Source of the DNA: Syntrophomonas sp. DTU018
Lineage (GTDB): Bacteria; Bacillota; Syntrophomonadia; Syntrophomonadales; Syntrophomonadaceae
Length of the DNA: 49,670 nt
Assembly (NCBI GenBank): GCA_001513155.1
Contig: LFSR01000003.1
Location: 1 to 49,670, forward strand
Direction of reading: 5' to 3'
A program made the translations under genes and the position numbers. Of this stretch, positions 36,456 through 45,276 are shown one piece after another. Numbering within the stretch: position 1 is the stretch's first letter; each line of letters opens with the position of its first letter. Below the pieces are notes generated by a model. The model saw nothing but the letters and a program-made list of their open reading frames with translations, ran no database searches and was not told the DNA's origin.

Positions 36456-39400
36456 ACGGTAATGGACCAGGCATCAAGATCTGACGCAGCGGTAACGTTT
36501 ACCTTGCCGTTGGTTACTGTGATTGTTCCATCTTTACCAATAGAGGCAATTACCTGGTCATTATTGGTAATGACAGCTACATTCAAACCTACTCCGGCTT
36601 TGGCCGACGACACTGAAACAGCCCCGCCTATGATACGGGCATTATTGTTCGAGTAAGCATTGATGTCAAGATCACCGGAGTTGAGGATAATAACAACTCT
36701 GTCTCCGATGGATGCTTTAGTTAAACTATTCTGGAACAACATAGAAACTGCACCGGCCAGATCTAACTGGCTCTCACTGCCGCCGCTGGATTTTCCTATA
36801 ATAGTTCCGGCTGCTGCCGAAGCGTAGTAGTTAACGCTGCCAAGGAAACTGGTCAGTTGGGCAATATCAACCAGATCTTCGGCTTTAACGTTCATAGTAA
36901 CCCCGAATTTGTTTTGTCCGTCACCTCCGGTAGTGACATTTATGATGCCCTGCTGGCCTCCGCTGGCATCAACAGTAAAGAGTTCATATAATTCAAAAGG
37001 TAAGTTCCAATCCTTTATGGTAACAGGTTGTTTTTCCGCATTCAGGGTGAAGGACTTGGCGGTAACTTGTACATCATCGCCTACTATTACCAGGACTTTG
37101 TTTTGGGCATAGAGCAGAGCAAAGGCTGCCCCCACACCTACCGTTGAACCGTTGGAGAGAACCGCAGCCATGGCAGCAGCGGAAAGCTTGGACTTATCGG
37201 TGGCCTCCAGGTTAATATCACCATTCAGGGCTTTCAGTTCAGCTCCGTTCAAAACGGTAACACTGCTTACCCCGTCGGCAACTACAACTGCCAATGAACC
37301 GGCTACTCCGGCTTTTCCGCCTGCTCCGGAAGCACTGCCGGACATTCCCAGGGCTCCGTATTTGCCCCGGTAAACCCCATCCATATTCTGGGTAAGTTCA
37401 GCGTCAGCAACGATATTTCCATCAGTGGCGGTAATCTTTCCGCCCAGCTCCACCCGTGCTTTGTTCTGGTTGACCGATATGGCTACTCCCACCCCGATGG
37501 AGTTGCTGTTCTTCATCAGGGAAGCTGCTACCCCGGTACCTACGGTACTGAAGTTTCCGTTATTGTTGGTCAATGCTTCTATATTCTTAGCTTTTAAGCT
37601 TCCACTGATGCTGGTCAGAGCGTCATGGCGGGTAACATTGACTCCGACTGCGGCTGCCACGTGAATTGTCTGGCTTTGTTGTGCAGAAGCATCGGTGTTG
37701 CCCCCGGATAAGGCATTGCCCACGGTGCTGCCGATCTCAGTTCCGTTACCGCCGCCGGCGGTCTGGTTTATGACATCGGTCAAGTTACTATTATTGGCTG
37801 TTGATGAAGCCTGGTTAGTACTGGTGGTAGAAGCATTCTGGGCATGCAGGGCATTGGTGGAAACCGGCAGTCCCGATTGAGACGGTGTTCCTTGCCCGCT
37901 TCCCGTATTGTTCAGCCTGCCGCTGATCAAAGAAGATGTATTGTTTCCCGGAGGATTGGTAGATGGGTCGCTGGAACTCTTCTTCTTCAGGTTTTGGAAG
38001 GCCCGGAATTTGGCCAAATAGCGGTCAAGGTCAGCGCCCATAGCTGTTGCCAGGGCATTGGCATTATCTTCATTATATGTAGCAGCAGCTAATTTTGCTT
38101 TGCCGCTTATGTCACCCTCACCCGCAAAGAGGGCATAAACTTCGGACAGAGCAATATTTAGGGCAACCGCTGCACCCACTGAGCTGGTATTACCCACAGC
38201 AAATCCGCTGGCATTGGTATTGGTTTCCCCGCTCTGGTATGCATACAGGTAGAAGTTCACCTTTTCGCCGGAATTGCCGGTTTCAATAGTGTCTTCTGCA
38301 GCGGTGGTTTTAATTACCGCCCCCTGGCCCACATAAGCTTTCACATCATTTTGAATCAAACTTACGGCCACTGAGGCATCTACCGAAATGTCCTTGGCAG
38401 TAGTAGTACCTGCAGGAGTCCCTGATCCGGAACTTCCCTCACTGATGGCATTGCTGCGGCCAATGGGATCAGTACCTGCAACGCTGACTGTATCCAGGTC
38501 ATTGCGGGCCTTGGCGGTAATCTTAATGCTGGCCCCTTCTACTTTGCGATAGTTACCGATACCTGCATGGACAGTAAGATCAGCTACACCTAAAGCAAAT
38601 GCTGCGCCCACTCCCACTGTCTTGCTGCTGGAAGTGGTACCGCTGGTGCCTCCGGTTTTGGAAGTGCCATTATTGGTGGAAGTGCTGCCTCCGGTAGCAG
38701 CTTTATTCTTGTTGGCCTTGCCTTTGCCGTCAGCCGAAGAACTGGCAGTAGTATATACTCTCTGGGCTCCATCTGCAGTGATAATGATATCGCCAGTGAT
38801 GTTAATATCGTTTCCTTCAGTCAGCGCGGACCGATCGGCAATTATGGCCTTGGTTATGCCTTTTACTACTGAAATAGCCACAGACCCGGCCACACCTACA
38901 TTAGCTGCGCCCACTCCGGAAATGGTCTGGGTAGAGATCCGGTGCCCGACTCCGTCAAGCTCATCATTGCTGCCCAGCAGTGCAGCAAGAGCTTTTAAGC
39001 TTAATGCGATCATCTCCTGGCGCTGCTGCGGGTCTTTGATATTGTTAATGATCGCAGTTGCAGCGTTTTTGACAGCCTCTGCAATAACTTTGGCGTCCTT
39101 GAAGCCATCTGCTATCTTGGTTACAGTATCATTGACCAGTTCCTGCAGTTCTTCTTCTACGCTGTCATTGACATCGGTTCCTTTCAGGAAGGCCTCCAGG
39201 CGAGCTATGATAGTTTGAGTCAGCAGGCTAGCAATATCATCTGCATCTGTAATGCCCAGTTCGTCGAGCTTACCTTTCAGGTATTCCTCAAGGGGTTTGT
39301 CTTCCAGTTCGGTAATCAATTGATCAACTAACTCTTTATCTATATTTAATTTCTGAAGTAATTCATTAATTATCTCATCTAAAAGGTTTTTTGCCTCTTC

Positions 39401-42400
39401 TTCATATATACCTGCCTTTATGGTCAGGCTTTCACCGGTAAGTCTCGCATCACCGACTTCCGCAATATTTTCATAGGTGACGATATTTATGGCTACAGCC
39501 ACACCAACACCGACGGTGGAGTTAGTAGCCGAAGCATCGGAGGTTATAACCCCATCGGTATCGTTTCTGCTTTCCACTATGATGGAACCATCGCCTTCTT
39601 CAGCACCTTCAGCGGGCTTATAGGCTATAACTATAATTCCATCAGCAATAATAGCTTTGGAAACATTCCTCTGGATATTCAGGGTAAAAGTAGCCGCAAC
39701 CTGAACGCTGCCTTCGGAGGTTTCAGCCTTTTGCCGGTTGGCAGTCAAGCTGCTAATCGCACCGCCGGTTACGTTCTGGGTGCCAACTATATTAGCCAGG
39801 TTTGCTGCTGCTTGGGTGTTGGCGTCGGCTACGGCATCGGCTTCTCCTTCGTCAAACAATCTTCTGAAAGCATCGCTGTAATCATCGTCTTCCGGAGTAT
39901 CATCTTCTCCGTCCTCTTTGAACAAATCAGCAATTCCTGCGTATGGATCGTCATCATCCGAGTCAGAGTCTCCTGACCCAGAATCTCCCGAACCAGAGCT
40001 TCCTGAGCCTGAATCGCCTGAACCGCTCGAACCATCACCGCCGCTTGATCCGCCGCCGGAACTGCCTCCACTGCTGCCAGTATTTGTCTTGGGGGGTGTC
40101 CCCTGGGCACCGGCTTTTCCGGTTGCATTAATCCGGCTGACAGAATCGGCTTTCACTAAAACTTTTTTGCCCCTGACACTGCGTCCCAGGGTCGCGGCAG
40201 CACTGTCATTGACGATATCGACTATAAATGATCCGCCGAAGCCGACACCGTCGCCTACCGCAGCGGCATCTGCCAGAATATTGCGGGTAATTTCACTGAA
40301 AGCAGTGATGTTTATATCCCCTTTGAATTCCAGCGGAGCACCAGCAGTATAGGTACCGGTGCTGGCATCAACATAAACACCCGACACATTCAAAGCCAAA
40401 ACAGGTACTATAGATGTTCCGCCTGATGCACCGGCTTTAGCAATCATCTCCTCGCTTCCATTGTAGGAGGCTGTCACATTCATGGAGTCTAAATCTGAAC
40501 CACCGGAAGCCTTGCTGATGGAAACCCCGTCAGCAATTTTGGCATAGCTGTCCACACCGAACACACCTATGGCTATGCCTGCACCTATACCCACTGAATC
40601 TGAAGCAGGGCTGCCATTGGGGGTAGTTCCTGTCTCTGTCCCTGCAGAGGTACCAACTGCGTCGGCTACGGTAACAAATTTGCTGTTTTGTACATCGGCG
40701 CGCAAATTAATGCTGCCACCGCTTAGTATCAGATTATTATTCAGCTCGGCGCTGTTTTTAGCACTGACTACATGAACCGTCAGGGCTCCTGCCAATCCCA
40801 AATCTCCTGGTGTAAAGCCACTCCTGGAAATGGTAGAAGAAGAGAGATTGTTGGTTTCCGCTGTAATATCCAGACCACCAGCTTCCACCGATCCGGAGGC
40901 TGCCTTAATATAAGCCTGGTTGGAGTGATTGACTACACCTACAGCTACTCCCACACCCAGGGCCCGGCTTCCGGTGCGCCCGGTATTGGAAGTAGCAGGA
41001 GCTCCTGGCTCAAATACAACCTCTAAAATAATCTTGGGATCACTTGCCCCCGGCATGGTGAACTGGTATACACCAGAAGTGTTGGGCAGGATAATGGTGT
41101 TGCCAATCTTCAAACTGTTGGCTTTCAACCGGTGACCTTCAGCTGGAGTTACTTCCACGGTCAAAACGGTTCCTACCTGGACATCATTTTCCGTTACTGA
41201 TCCACTGGCATTGGAAACAATCACATTGCTGGCTGAATCTTTAACGGTAATAGTTCCGATGCTGATGCCGGAATCAATGGAAAGTTTTTTGTTGACACCT
41301 TCAAAGGTAACGGTAACTATTACATTGGCTGCCGGCATGGTGAATTGGTACTGGTTAGGCTGGCCAGTAACCGGTTGCGCTGCATGAGATTGCTTTGCAC
41401 CTGTTGCGTCAGTATAGGTAACCAAAACTTCCTTAACCGTATAGCCGTCGTTGGGGGTGACATTAATAATAAAGCTGTCACCTGCATCACCATATCTGGG
41501 ACTGGTATAGAAGGTACCACCAGTGGCATTTTCATTGCTGCTGGTGATGGTATAAGCCTTGGGAATGAAGGTAGCGGCTAGGGTAACAGTACCTTCAGGC
41601 ATGGTGAATTTATATTTGTCATCCTCTATCTTTGTCAGGGTGACTCCATTACCAGCGGTGATGTTTTCCAGCTTGTATCCAGCGTTGGCATGCACTGTTA
41701 TGATGATTTCATTCCCCGCTTGCTGATTTTCGGTTTTATCTATAGTCAGGAACCCGTTTTGGGTGGTCTCAAAGATAACATTGCCCTGGGTACGGCCATT
41801 ATAAGTCATACCGGTTTCCTGAGCAGGAGTACCCGCATCAGGATTAGCCACTCCAGTAGCCCCGGTACTGGTTCTCTTAATAGGAGATCCATCGGCTATG
41901 GTTTCGTTGATGGTAGAGCTTTTCGCATGGACTGCCAGAATTCCTTGGGACTTAATAGTTCCCAGGGTATCAATGAAAGCCATATTGCTATTTTCAGCAT
42001 AGGTTACCGCTAACGCTCCCACCAGCTGGGTGCTGCTGGTGGTTCCGGCTTGCCCGGTTCCGGTAACTCCGGCAGTTCCGGTATTAACCAGATTAGTGGT
42101 GCCGGTACCTGCGCCGGTCAGCTTGGAAGCTACAGCAGTCAAGCCGGAACCGCCCCGACTGCCGGTACCGCTCGGACTGGTTTTTTGCGAGGACTTGGTG
42201 AGCAGGCTGTTAATCTTATTGATTAGATTTTCCAGTGTAAAAGAAGTCCCGCCGTCATCAGGATTGGAAGTGGCTTCATTCTTCACCCGCTCGCGGGCTG
42301 TTGAACTCAAGGTCAGATTGCCTCCGGCATTGGCACTGGCACTTTCCCTTATAGCAGTGAATACATTCTGAACAGCTACAGATACTGCAAAGAAACCTCC

Positions 42401-43147
42401 AGAATTACCCGGTGTCTTTGGGCCAGTGGAATCAGAACCGGAAGAACCTGTTCCGGTGGTCGCTTTCGGTCCGGAAGCTGAAGTGGTAATATTTGTCCAT
42501 CCATAGGCTGAAAGGGTGGTGTCTCCCTGGGAATTCACCTGGGTGTTGCCCTTGATATCCACATAAGCGTCATTGACTACAGCAGAGACAGCCAAAACGA
42601 AGGGCAGCACTCCGGATACGGCATGAGTTGCCAGGGTAACATCGGAATCGGCTTTCAAATATATTCCGCCGGCTGTAGAAATCAACCGGGCATGATCCCT
42701 TGCAGTTATACCCGCTTCGGAAACTACCACTCCTACTGCCAAGGGCATACCGAATTTGGCTAAGTTATCATTCATGGCGGAAACATTCACCAGAGAATCA
42801 GCAATGGCACGAATAGCTGCTGCATTTATTACACCCTGAATATCAATTATCGCGCTGCCTACCTTAACGGCCACAAAGTTTATGTCGAGAGTATCCTCAT
42901 ATTCATCGCCAAAATGTTTAAGCAAATCTTCTAATGTGGGAATAAGCGGTTTGGTTTGTTCACTGCGGGCTTCCAAAGATACTGTTTGAGTCGCGATCAA
43001 CTCGCCGCTGGGCCCAATATTTATGGATACATCACTTACGATATCAAAGAGGCTGCCCTCCAGATCATAATTGTCATTCTCCTCATCGGTTAGATCGTTC
43101 TCAATGATCGAAAAAGAGTGGCTGTCAGTGTTCACTACCCTGACCAA
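36386..43147 (-). CDS. Giant surface protein, large N-proximal repeat fragment
   Basis: These 2,253 residues have many copies of a unit of about 100 residues alternating a hydrophobic strand pair (VGVGVAVAINIVTYENIAEV) with an ITA/ITVKA beta strand, as in giant bacterial beta-strand-repeat adhesins. Residues about 446-712 hold three Listeria/Bacteroides-type bacterial repeats, each ending in a YxFTMP motif then VTVTF or similar. Residues about 1021-1069 form a Ser/Gly/Asp linker ending in DSDSDDDDPYAG, possibly calcium-binding. Residues about 1246-1399 form a helical insert (NLLDEIINELLQKLN). The nominal start overlaps the previous frame; removing one base in the T5C4 run gives IYIIGKNILVRVV, so this is a continuation. 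Its last 23 codons are out-of-frame readthrough. Confidence 0.85.
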   Translation of the reverse strand: MVRVVNTDSHSFSIIENDLTDEENDNYDLEGSLFDIVSDVSINIGPSGELIATQTVSLEARSEQTKPLIPTLEDLLKHFGDEYEDTLDINFVAVKVGSAIIDIQGVINAAAIRAIADSLVNVSAMNDNLAKFGMPLAVGVVVSEAGITARDHARLISTAGGIYLKADSDVTLATHAVSGVLPFVLAVSAVVNDAYVDIKGNTQVNSQGDTTLSAYGWTNITTSASGPKATTGTGSSGSDSTGPKTPGNSGGFFAVSVAVQNVFTAIRESASANAGGNLTLSSTARERVKNEATSNPDDGGTSFTLENLINKINSLLTKSSQKTSPSGTGSRGGSGLTAVASKLTGAGTGTTNLVNTGTAGVTGTGQAGTTSSTQLVGALAVTYAENSNMAFIDTLGTIKSQGILAVHAKSSTINETIADGSPIKRTSTGATGVANPDAGTPAQETGMTYNGRTQGNVIFETTQNGFLTIDKTENQQAGNEIIITVHANAGYKLENITAGNGVTLTKIEDDKYKFTMPEGTVTLAATFIPKAYTITSSNENATGGTFYTSPRYGDAGDSFIINVTPNDGYTVKEVLVTYTDATGAKQSHAAQPVTGQPNQYQFTMPAANVIVTVTFEGVNKKLSIDSGISIGTITVKDSASNVIVSNASGSVTENDVQVGTVLTVEVTPAEGHRLKANSLKIGNTIILPNTSGVYQFTMPGASDPKIILEVVFEPGAPATSNTGRTGSRALGVGVAVGVVNHSNQAYIKAASGSVEAGGLDITAETNNLSSSTISRSGFTPGDLGLAGALTVHVVSAKNSAELNNNLILSGGSINLRADVQNSKFVTVADAVGTSAGTETGTTPNGSPASDSVGIGAGIAIGVFGVDSYAKIADGVSISKASGGSDLDSMNVTASYNGSEEMIAKAGASGGTSIVPVLALNVSGVYVDASTGTYTAGAPLEFKGDINITAFSEITRNILADAAAVGDGVGFGGSFIVDIVNDSAAATLGRSVRGKKVLVKADSVSRINATGKAGAQGTPPKTNTGSSGGSSGGGSSGGDGSSGSGDSGSGSSGSGDSGSGDSDSDDDDPYAGIADLFKEDGEDDTPEDDDYSDAFRRLFDEGEADAVADANTQAAANLANIVGTQNVTGGAISSLTANRQKAETSEGSVQVAATFTLNIQRNVSKAIIADGIIVIAYKPAEGAEEGDGSIIVESRNDTDGVITSDASATNSTVGVGVAVAINIVTYENIAEVGDARLTGESLTIKAGIYEEEAKNLLDEIINELLQKLNIDKELVDQLITELEDKPLEEYLKGKLDELGITDADDIASLLTQTIIARLEAFLKGTDVNDSVEEELQELVNDTVTKIADGFKDAKVIAEAVKNAATAIINNIKDPQQRQEMIALSLKALAALLGSNDELDGVGHRISTQTISGVGAANVGVAGSVAISVVKGITKAIIADRSALTEGNDINITGDIIITADGAQRVYTTASSSADGKGKANKNKAATGGSTSTNNGTSKTGGTSGTTSSSKTVGVGAAFALGVADLTVHAGIGNYRKVEGASIKITAKARNDLDTVSVAGTDPIGRSNAISEGSSGSGTPAGTTTAKDISVDASVAVSLIQNDVKAYVGQGAVIKTTAAEDTIETGNSGEKVNFYLYAYQSGETNTNASGFAVGNTSSVGAAVALNIALSEVYALFAGEGDISGKAKLAAATYNEDNANALATAMGADLDRYLAKFRAFQNLKKKSSSDPSTNPPGNNTSSLISGRLNNTGSGQGTPSQSGLPVSTNALHAQNASTTSTNQASSTANNSNLTDVINQTAGGGNGTEIGSTVGNALSGGNTDASAQQSQTIHVAAAVGVNVTRHDALTSISGSLKAKNIEALTNNNGNFSTVGTGVAASLMKNSNSIGVGVAISVNQNKARVELGGKITATDGNIVADAELTQNMDGVYRGKYGALGMSGSASGAGGKAGVAGSLAVVVADGVSSVTVLNGAELKALNGDINLEATDKSKLSAAAMAAVLSNGSTVGVGAAFALLYAQNKVLVIVGDDVQVTAKSFTLNAEKQPVTIKDWNLPFELYELFTVDASGGQQGIINVTTGGDGQNKFGVTMNVKAEDLVDIAQLTSFLGSVNYYASAAAGTIIGKSSGGSESQLDLAGAVSMLFQNSLTKASIGDRVVIILNSGDLDINAYSNNNARIIGGAVSVSSAKAGVGLNVAVITNNDQVIASIGKDGTITVTNGKVNVTAASDLDAWSITVWVTLTSLPQPNPDSLHQLMPVL

Positions 43148-43529
43148 AATGTTTTTCCCCGATTATATATATACTGCCTGACTGGTTCAGGGAACTGTCT
43201 TCGGCTGAAATTATTATATTTACATGAGGCGCAACCAGTTTCTCTATGGTTATATTGCTGCCCTCAACAATGAGGTTGGTAAGAAAGGTACCATTGCCGC
43301 TGTCGTTTTCATCGTTGACATTACCAGAGTCTCCATCTATGACATAGTTGGTGAAGCTTTCAAAAACAATATTGGATAACAAGTCATCTATGATAACTGT
43401 TTTCTTGTTGGCCAGTTCATCGGTAACTGCCTCAAGGTTGTCCATGTTTACTGCAAGATTGCTTTTTAGCTTGGAAATAGCTGCAGCATCATTCAGGATA
43501 CTGATTTCCGCCAGAGTGCTCATCTGCAC
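43125..43529 (-). CDS. Giant surface protein, N-terminal region fragment 2
   Basis: These 134 residues rich in Asn, Ser and Ile (SNLAVNMDNLEAVTDELANK; VIDGDSGNVNDENDSGNGTF) lead into a beta-strand region ending at IYIIG. There is no ribosome binding site at the nominal ATG. Reading the same frame upstream of it gives HEKYEDNNNNISGNASKVQM, which is far more protein-like than the competing frame, so the real coding sequence extends to about 43579 and joins the fragment upstream by a one-base shift. Confidence 0.6.
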   Translation of the reverse strand: MQMSTLAEISILNDAAAISKLKSNLAVNMDNLEAVTDELANKKTVIIDDLLSNIVFESFTNYVIDGDSGNVNDENDSGNGTFLTNLIVEGSNITIEKLVAPHVNIIISAEDSSLNQSGSIYIIGEKHFGQGSEH

Positions 43530-43738
43530 CTTGCTGGCATTCCCGCTGATATTATTGTTGTTATCTTCATATTTCTCATGTTTCCTTCTTCATCGGTGGT
43601 ATAGGCATCTGCGGCAATAATCTGCAGCAAAATTTTGCCGGGTTCTACTCCTGCGATCACACGCATGGATTTTCTATAATAAAGTTTGGTTACTTTTTCT
43701 TTGATTGCCAAAGACTTTACCTCTTCCGCGACGGGCAA
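43520..43738 (-). CDS. Giant surface protein, extreme N-terminal fragment
   Basis: These 72 residues begin at TTG 43738 (AEEVKSLAIKEKVTKLYYRK, then GVEPGKILLQIIAADAYTTD). There is no signal peptide and no ribosome binding site at the TTG. The VEP-x-x-LL...AAD stretch faintly recalls the LEPR-XLL motif at the N-terminus of some giant adhesins; this is only a resemblance. An in-frame ATG at 43771, with AAAGG 5 nt upstream, would be a better start but is followed by an amber stop at codon 8. The last 20 codons are the wrong frame: the protein should shift near 43579. Confidence 0.5.
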   Translation of the reverse strand: MPVAEEVKSLAIKEKVTKLYYRKSMRVIAGVEPGKILLQIIAADAYTTDEEGNMRNMKITTIISAGMPARCR

Positions 43739-43796
43739 CCAATATTTCTAAAAAATGTCACAATATAACATTTTTTACCTTTATCAGCTTTGATTC

Positions 43797-43825
43797 ATTA
43801 TAACATCTCTAGTGTTAAATTGAAA
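43797..43825 (-). promoter_or_regulatory. Predicted promoter of the giant surface-protein gene
   Basis: On the minus strand, TTTCAA (43820-43825) and a perfect TATAAT (43797-43802) are spaced by 17 nt. Downstream, AAAAATGT and ACATTTTT form an inverted repeat around 43752-43777, over the likely translation start region. Confidence 0.5.
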
Positions 43826-43870
43826 TAAGACTTTTTGCCTACCGCAATAAAAGATGATAATCCTAGGTAC

Positions 43871-43899
43871 TTGTTCGGGTGCATTGATGGGATTATAAT
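43871..43899 (+). promoter_or_regulatory. Predicted promoter of the NFU-type gene
   Basis: TTGTTC (43871-43876) and a perfect TATAAT (43894-43899) have the optimal 17-nt spacing, about 100 nt upstream of ATG 44007. It is divergent from the giant-gene promoter about 45 bp away. Confidence 0.55.
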
Positions 43900-44006
43900 A
43901 CCTTTAAACCTCACTGATCAGCCTTCCGGTCAGAAGCATCCATGTCTAGTTATGGATATCAGTGGGCAATATATAATTAACTAAGAGAAAGCGAAGGTGT
44001 AACAAT

Positions 44007-44231
44007 ATGAAAGAAAAGGTAAAAGCAGTTCTGGATGAAGTGCGCCCTGCCCTGTTAGCCGATGGCGGGGATGTAGAATTAATCGATGTGGATGATGTTG
44101 AGGGGATAGTCAAAGTTCGCCTGCAGGGAGCCTGCAGCGGATGTCCTATGGCCTCCATGACTTTGAAAAATGGCATCGAGAGGGTTCTCAAAGAGGCCAT
44201 TCCGGAAGTAAAGGAAGTTGTCGCTCTCTAA
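44007..44231 (+). CDS. NifU C-terminal domain (NFU-type) Fe-S cluster protein
   Basis: This 74-residue stand-alone NFU domain begins [20 protein letters not shown], then has [15 protein letters not shown] with the CxxC motif that holds a [4Fe-4S] cluster between two subunits, and [10 protein letters not shown] at the end. It acts as a cytoplasmic scaffold or carrier delivering Fe-S clusters to target enzymes. The length is normal for the small clostridial form. AAGGTG lies 7 nt before ATG 44007. It is monocistronic, with its own promoter and a strong terminator. Confidence 0.93.
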   Translation: MKEKVKAVLDEVRPALLADGGDVELIDVDDVEGIVKVRLQGACSGCPMASMTLKNGIERVLKEAIPEVKEVVAL

Positions 44232-44256
44232 ACCAGAATCGACTTAAGCTTGCCAG

Positions 44257-44297
44257 GGAACGGGGTTATCAGCAATGCAATAACCCCGTTCCTTATT
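44257..44297 (+). terminator. Intrinsic terminator after the NFU gene
   Basis: A perfect 13-bp stem (GGAACGGGGTTAT / ATAACCCCGTTCC) with a 10-nt loop is followed by TTATTTTATT. Confidence 0.9.
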
Positions 44298-44437
44298 TTA
44301 TTGACATTTTTTAGTGCTGAATAAAACAATGCTATACCTACTTTCTGATCCCTTAATTTCCTTCTGGTACAGGAATTATCTGGAGCTATATAGAATTTTT
44401 TCTAAAACATTCAGTGCCGTCGCAGGGGGTAAGAAGG

Positions 44438-45217
44438 ATGGATAACAGGTCTGTAATATGGAAAAAAGACAATGGTATTTGTTTCATTACTATGAACGAA
44501 CCCAAGACCCTGAATGCTATCAGCAAAGCAATTGTAGCAGGTCTGGAAGAAGCATTTGAGGACTGCTTTGATGAGGAAATCCGGGCAGTAGTGCTGACTG
44601 GAGCGGGGAGAGCTTTCTGTGCCGGGGGAGACCTGGCGGAAATGGTCCAGGATGGCCCTCAACACTGGCTCATGCAGTCACCTAAGAAACTTGGGGTAGT
44701 AGTCAGCACCATGCGTAAATTACCCAAACCTGTAATTGCTTCAATCAATGGACCGGCTTTTGGAGTGGGCATGAGCCTAGCCATGGCTTGTGATTTACGC
44801 ATCATGTCAGACAAGGCCACTTTAGCTCAGGCTTACACCTCAGTGGGATTAAGCCCGGACGGAGCCTGGACTATAACTGTACCTAAGACCGTAGGAATTG
44901 CAAAAGCAATGGAGATGGTGCTGCTGGATAAACCCATCACGGCAGAAGAAGCACTGCGCCTGGGACTGGCAAGTATAGTGGTGCCTGCCGACCAGTTGGA
45001 AGCGGAGACCCTTAGATTAGCTACCAAACTGGCCAACGGGCCCACCAAAGCCTATGCCCATGCCAAGGCCTTGATCAATCACGCCATGCTGCAGGGGATT
45101 GAATCTCAGATGGATATGGAGCGATACAATATAGCCGACTGTGGGGGCTCCGAGGATTTCGTCGAAGGAAGCGACGCCATGTTTAACAAACGCAAAGCAG
45201 CTTTTAAAGGGCGGTAA
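44438..45217 (+). CDS. Enoyl-CoA hydratase/isomerase (crotonase family)
   Basis: This crotonase-fold protein of about 259 residues has GAGRAFCAGGDLAEM near residue 60 (first oxyanion-hole loop), INGPAFGVGMSLAMACDLRI near 108 (second oxyanion-hole loop) and YTSVGLSPDGAWTITVPK near 138. The GLSPDG form, with Asp rather than the hydratase Glu-144 arrangement, recalls PaaG/isomerase-type members, so it may be an enoyl-CoA isomerase rather than the beta-oxidation hydratase. I chose ATG 44438, 8 nt after AGGGGG, over the in-frame GTG 44414. It stands alone between the NFU gene and a repeat-rich gap. Confidence 0.88.
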   Translation: MDNRSVIWKKDNGICFITMNEPKTLNAISKAIVAGLEEAFEDCFDEEIRAVVLTGAGRAFCAGGDLAEMVQDGPQHWLMQSPKKLGVVVSTMRKLPKPVIASINGPAFGVGMSLAMACDLRIMSDKATLAQAYTSVGLSPDGAWTITVPKTVGIAKAMEMVLLDKPITAEEALRLGLASIVVPADQLEAETLRLATKLANGPTKAYAHAKALINHAMLQGIESQMDMERYNIADCGGSEDFVEGSDAMFNKRKAAFKGR

Positions 45218-45243
45218 TGATCCTTGGCTGCAAAAGCCATCAA

Positions 45244-45268
45244 GAGAGCTGCCCGGGGCAGTTCTCTC
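45244..45268 (+). terminator. Hairpin after the crotonase gene, first of a duplicated pair
   Basis: GAGAGCTGCC pairs with GGCAGTTCTC (one G-U pair) around a tiny loop. AGATTATCAAAAAAAGC follows, so the U-run is poor on this strand. A near-identical hairpin occurs at 45419-45443, and a REP-like repeat lies between them. Confidence 0.5.
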
Positions 45269-45276
45269 AGATTATC

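Larger units (their letters stand above)
26516..43738 (-). pseudogene. Giant SLH-anchored beta-repeat surface protein locus, broken by four apparent frameshifts
   Basis: Five consecutive minus-strand reading frames join into one polypeptide of about 5,700 residues if four single-base shifts are corrected: near 43579 (one base missing), 43152-43160 (one extra base in a T5C4 run), 36451-36457 (one missing beside CCCAAAC) and 32367-32375 (one extra A). At each join the protein in the next frame continues the same type of sequence upstream of its nominal start. No internal fragment has a signal peptide or a credible ribosome binding site. The product would be a secreted, cell-wall-bound adhesin or matrix protein. 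Whether it is a true pseudogene, phase-variable, or affected by sequencing error cannot be decided here; fragments are listed separately. Confidence 0.75.

Noticed and set aside
36440-36470. Programmed -1 frameshift at GTTTGGG in the giant gene
   Set aside because: In the zero frame the bases do not form the X XXY YYZ slippery heptamer, and the four shifts are of mixed sign, so a shared programmed mechanism is unlikely.
26516-43738. Selenocysteine recoding as the reason for the giant gene's broken frames
   Set aside because: The breaks are changes of frame, not in-frame UGA codons; sequence after each stop in the same frame is not protein-like.
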